Made by a program: the position numbers and the translations under genes. Positions 6,381 through 7,826 of a stretch of 7,826 nucleotides of DNA are shown here, one piece after another. The DNA is from Halothece sp. MAG (lineage in GTDB: Bacteria > Cyanobacteriota > Cyanobacteriia > Cyanobacteriales > Rubidibacteraceae), in assembly GCA_018610095.1 (NCBI GenBank), contig JAHEOB010000121.1, positions 1-7,826 of the forward strand. Direction: 5' to 3'. Within the stretch, counting starts at the first letter, position 1, and each line of letters opens with the position of its first letter. Under the pieces are notes generated by a model. It saw nothing but the letters and a program-made list of their open reading frames with translations, was not told where the DNA came from and did no database searches.

Positions 6381-6746
6381 TTAGCAGGGAACTAATTGCT
6401 CTTGATCTTGAGAATCGGAATGATCCGCTGCAACCTGTTGAGAAACCTGTTCGGTAGTAAGCTGCTCCGTATTAACAGAGGCTTGAGATTCAGCAGTGGC
6501 TAATTCTCCTTCCTGCATTACCAGCATACTCTCGCATTGAGGGCATTCATAAAGCCGATAGGTTTGACCCTGTTTTTGTTGCTGGATATCTTCAACCACC
6601 TCTGCATGATTCAGGTAAAAGGTTACAGCTTGTTGAACTAAACCGGACATGGATTCATCACCAACGGCAGCTTTAATTTTTAATTGGCGGTGAACCTCTG
6701 GTGGAAGATAAAGCGTAACTTTCTGTTTATCCGACATATCATTCAT
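6381..6746 (-). CDS. Ribbon-helix-helix (CopG/Arc-type) regulator with a CPxC motif and acidic Gln-rich tail
   Basis: This is a 121-residue protein. Residues 9-15 (KVTLYLP) form the DNA-contacting beta strand, 16-30 helix A (PEVHRQLKIKAAVGD), and 32-48 helix B (SMSGLVQQAVTFYLNHA), the normal RHH fold of dimeric repressors such as CopG and Arc. Residues 62-76 (TYRLYECPQCESML) hold a CxxC half zinc-knuckle (C68, C71) like one side of a rubredoxin-type ribbon; the only other cysteine is the terminal C121. The tail (80-121) is rich in Q, E, S and T and probably disordered. The ATG at 6746 fits a short leader of about 20 nt from the promoter at 6774-6802; ATG at 6737 is an alternative. It is likely the first gene of the ycf46-ycf35 unit and may control it through the palindrome at 6792-6827. 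No toxin gene is adjacent, so an antitoxin role is not supported. In Synechocystis, slr0373 precedes slr0374 (ycf46) similarly, from memory. Confidence 0.85.
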   Translation of the reverse strand: MNDMSDKQKVTLYLPPEVHRQLKIKAAVGDESMSGLVQQAVTFYLNHAEVVEDIQQQKQGQTYRLYECPQCESMLVMQEGELATAESQASVNTEQLTTEQVSQQVAADHSDSQDQEQLVPC

Positions 6747-6773
6747 TTTTGTTTTACCCGGGTATTACTTGCT

Positions 6774-6802
6774 ACTATAGCGGCATTATTCTATACCGTC
6801 AA
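6774..6802 (-). promoter_or_regulatory. Near-consensus sigma-70 promoter of the RHH-ycf46-ycf35 unit
   Basis: On the minus strand TTGACG (6802-6797) and TATAGT (6779-6774) are separated by exactly 17 nt. Each box matches the consensus at five of six positions. The expected start point is near 6767, giving a leader of about 20 nt to the ATG at 6746. The -35 box lies inside the large palindrome at 6792-6827, so the promoter is probably regulated. Confidence 0.75.
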
Positions 6803-6827
6803 GCTGTCATGACAGTATGATGGTATA
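6792..6827. promoter_or_regulatory. 36-bp palindrome, candidate operator over the -35 box
   Basis: The dyad centre lies between 6809 and 6810. The inner 12 bp, CTGTCATGACAG (6804-6815), are a perfect palindrome, and the outer arms TATACC (6792-6797) and GGTATA (6822-6827) also match. In all, 15 of 18 base pairs are symmetric and two of the other three are G-T. It covers the -35 box and upstream DNA of the RHH promoter. There is no central loop and no T-tract, so a tmk terminator is less likely than a protein-binding site. The RHH protein itself is the natural candidate ligand, by inference. Confidence 0.7.
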
Positions 6828-6836
6828 TTTGTAATA

Positions 6837-7475
6837 TTACTTAACATTTAAGTGATGGCATAGGATGGTTTGGATTTGCTGTTGCACTTGTTGGGGAGTT
6901 CCAGTAGCATCAATGGGAATAATGCGGTGGGGAAACTGTTGTGCTAAGGTCATGTAACCTTGTCTCACTCGCTGATGAAAGGCAATATCGGCTTGTTCAA
7001 TACGATTGCGCTTTCCCCGTTGTTGAACTCGGGCTAAGCCTGTTTCCACAGGTAAATCCAACCATAACGTTAAGTCACTTTCTAAACCACAGGAGGCAAT
7101 TTGATTCAGTTGCTGGATTAAATCTAAATCCAATCCTCGTCCATAACCTTGATAAGCGGTAGTGGAGTCAATATAACGATCGCAGAGAATAATTTTCCCC
7201 TGTGCTAACTGAGGTTTCAGAAATTGGTTGACGTGCTGAGCGCGATCAGCAGCATATAATAGTAATTCACTACAATCATTAAGGTCGAACTCCTGTTGAT
7301 TGAGTAGCAGCGATCGCAGCTGTTTCCCTAAGTCAGTTCCCCCCGGTTCCCGTGTTTTAACCACCTCTACCCTGTTTCCTAATCCCCCTGCTAGCAACCA
7401 CTGGGCAGTTTGTTCCAGTTGACTACTTTTACCACTGCCTTCCACGCCTTCAAAAACAATAAATTGACCTGTCAT
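6837..7475 (-). CDS. tmk: Thymidylate kinase (dTMP kinase)
   Basis: Tmk phosphorylates dTMP to dTDP with ATP in the cytoplasm, an essential step of dTTP synthesis. The 212 residues show the full family pattern: P-loop FEGVEGSGKSS (8-18), dTMP-binding TREPGGT (41-47), LLLYAADRAQH (71-81), the DRY motif CDRYIDSTTAYQG (98-110), and a LID region RGKRNRIE (153-160). The absence of a basic residue within the P-loop, together with several basic residues in the LID, marks the bacterial (type II, E. coli-like) class. The ATG at 7475 gives the standard N-terminus (MTGQFIVFEG); no clear ribosome site precedes it. A TPR gene ends 38 nt upstream on the same strand, so the two may be co-transcribed. A 10-bp palindrome GTAATATTAC (6831-6840) overlaps the stop codon. 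Confidence 0.98.
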   Translation of the reverse strand: MTGQFIVFEGVEGSGKSSQLEQTAQWLLAGGLGNRVEVVKTREPGGTDLGKQLRSLLLNQQEFDLNDCSELLLYAADRAQHVNQFLKPQLAQGKIILCDRYIDSTTAYQGYGRGLDLDLIQQLNQIASCGLESDLTLWLDLPVETGLARVQQRGKRNRIEQADIAFHQRVRQGYMTLAQQFPHRIIPIDATGTPQQVQQQIQTILCHHLNVK

Positions 7476-7513
7476 TAATGTGGGATAGGTTTCAATCTTA
7501 AAATATTTTCAGA

Positions 7514-7826
7514 CTAATTATCGTAACTCGGATCAAGTTCCATTGCTTGATTGAAGTCCTTAATTGCCTTCCTTAAATTTCCTTGTTCACCGTAAGCGAT
7601 GCCCCGATTTTTGTAATAGAGTGCTTTTTTAGGATTGAGGTTAATGGCTTGGGTGTAGTCTTCAATTGCTTTGTTGAATTTTTCTTGTTTTTTGTAAACA
7701 TTTCCTCGGTTATTGTAAGCCTTAGCATCATCAGGCTGGAGACGAATTGCTTCTGTGTAATCCGCGATCGCGCCCTCTAAATCTCCTTTAAGATAGCGAG
7801 CAAGCCCTCGGTTATAGTAAGCACTA
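7514..7826 (-). CDS. TPR-repeat protein, C-terminal fragment (5' end outside window)
   Basis: On the minus strand this frame is open from the right edge to TAG at 7514-7516, giving 103 complete residues. They form three tandem tetratricopeptide repeats on an exact 34-residue spacing: SAYYNRGLARYLKGDLEGAI, KAYNNRGNVYKKQEKFNKAI and LYYKNRGIAYGEQGNLRKAI begin the units, each ending with a D(Y/F)xxA(I/M)xL-P helix. The last unit ends LDPSYDN. The YxNRG version of TPR is very common in cyanobacterial proteins. TPR arrays form a superhelical scaffold for protein partners, so no specific function can be given. Any catalytic, membrane or signal region would lie beyond the window. tmk starts 38 nt downstream. 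A GCGATCGC octamer lies at 7764-7771. Confidence 0.93.
   Translation of the reverse strand, partial: SAYYNRGLARYLKGDLEGAIADYTEAIRLQPDDAKAYNNRGNVYKKQEKFNKAIEDYTQAINLNPKKALYYKNRGIAYGEQGNLRKAIKDFNQAMELDPSYDN

Noticed and set aside
6381..6746. RHH gene as the antitoxin of a toxin-antitoxin pair
   Set aside because: No small toxin-like gene is adjacent; neighbours are tmk and ycf46.
7583..7780. Plus-strand open frame of 65 codons near the right edge
   Set aside because: It is antisense to clear TPR repeats, and the regular TPR spacing explains its apparent coding pattern.

Overview
The window comes from a cyanobacterium. Evidence: oxygen-dependent chlorophyll synthesis genes (chlM, acsF), two genes otherwise known as plastid-conserved ORFs (ycf35, ycf46), a cyanobacterial-type Rho_N/DUF4912 protein, and nine copies of the HIP1 octamer GCGATCGC in 7.8 kb. 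Base composition looks moderate and even. I see no transposase, phage gene, tRNA, rRNA or CRISPR array. I cannot name the genus from this sequence.

Layout, plus strand (1-3201): the 3' end of nagA; chlM (Mg-protoporphyrin IX methyltransferase); acsF (aerobic Mg-protoporphyrin monomethyl ester cyclase), closed by a strong hairpin; then a Rho_N/DUF4912 gene with its own extended -10 promoter. ChlM and AcsF catalyse consecutive steps, so the product of one is the substrate of the next.

Layout, minus strand (3213-7826, read right to left): the 3' end of a TPR gene, tmk (thymidylate kinase), a ribbon-helix-helix (RHH) gene, ycf46 (AAA ATPase), ycf35 (DUF1257), cobK (precorrin-6A reductase) and a small DUF2470 gene resembling the heme-binding protein Dri1. 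cobK and the DUF2470 gene overlap by 8 nt. The two strand blocks meet tail to tail with only 11 nt between stop codons.

Two themes stand out. One is tetrapyrrole metabolism: chlM and acsF for chlorophyll, cobK for cobalamin, and a probable heme-binding DUF2470 protein. The other is a poorly understood set, RHH regulator, Ycf46 and Ycf35. It starts from a near-consensus promoter whose -35 box lies inside a 36-bp palindrome and ends at a clear intrinsic terminator. That terminator runs right up to the cobK start codon, which suggests cobK depends on read-through or on a promoter I could not find. The genes themselves belong to known families. The most novel material is this regulatory structure and the unstudied RHH-Ycf46-Ycf35 grouping.
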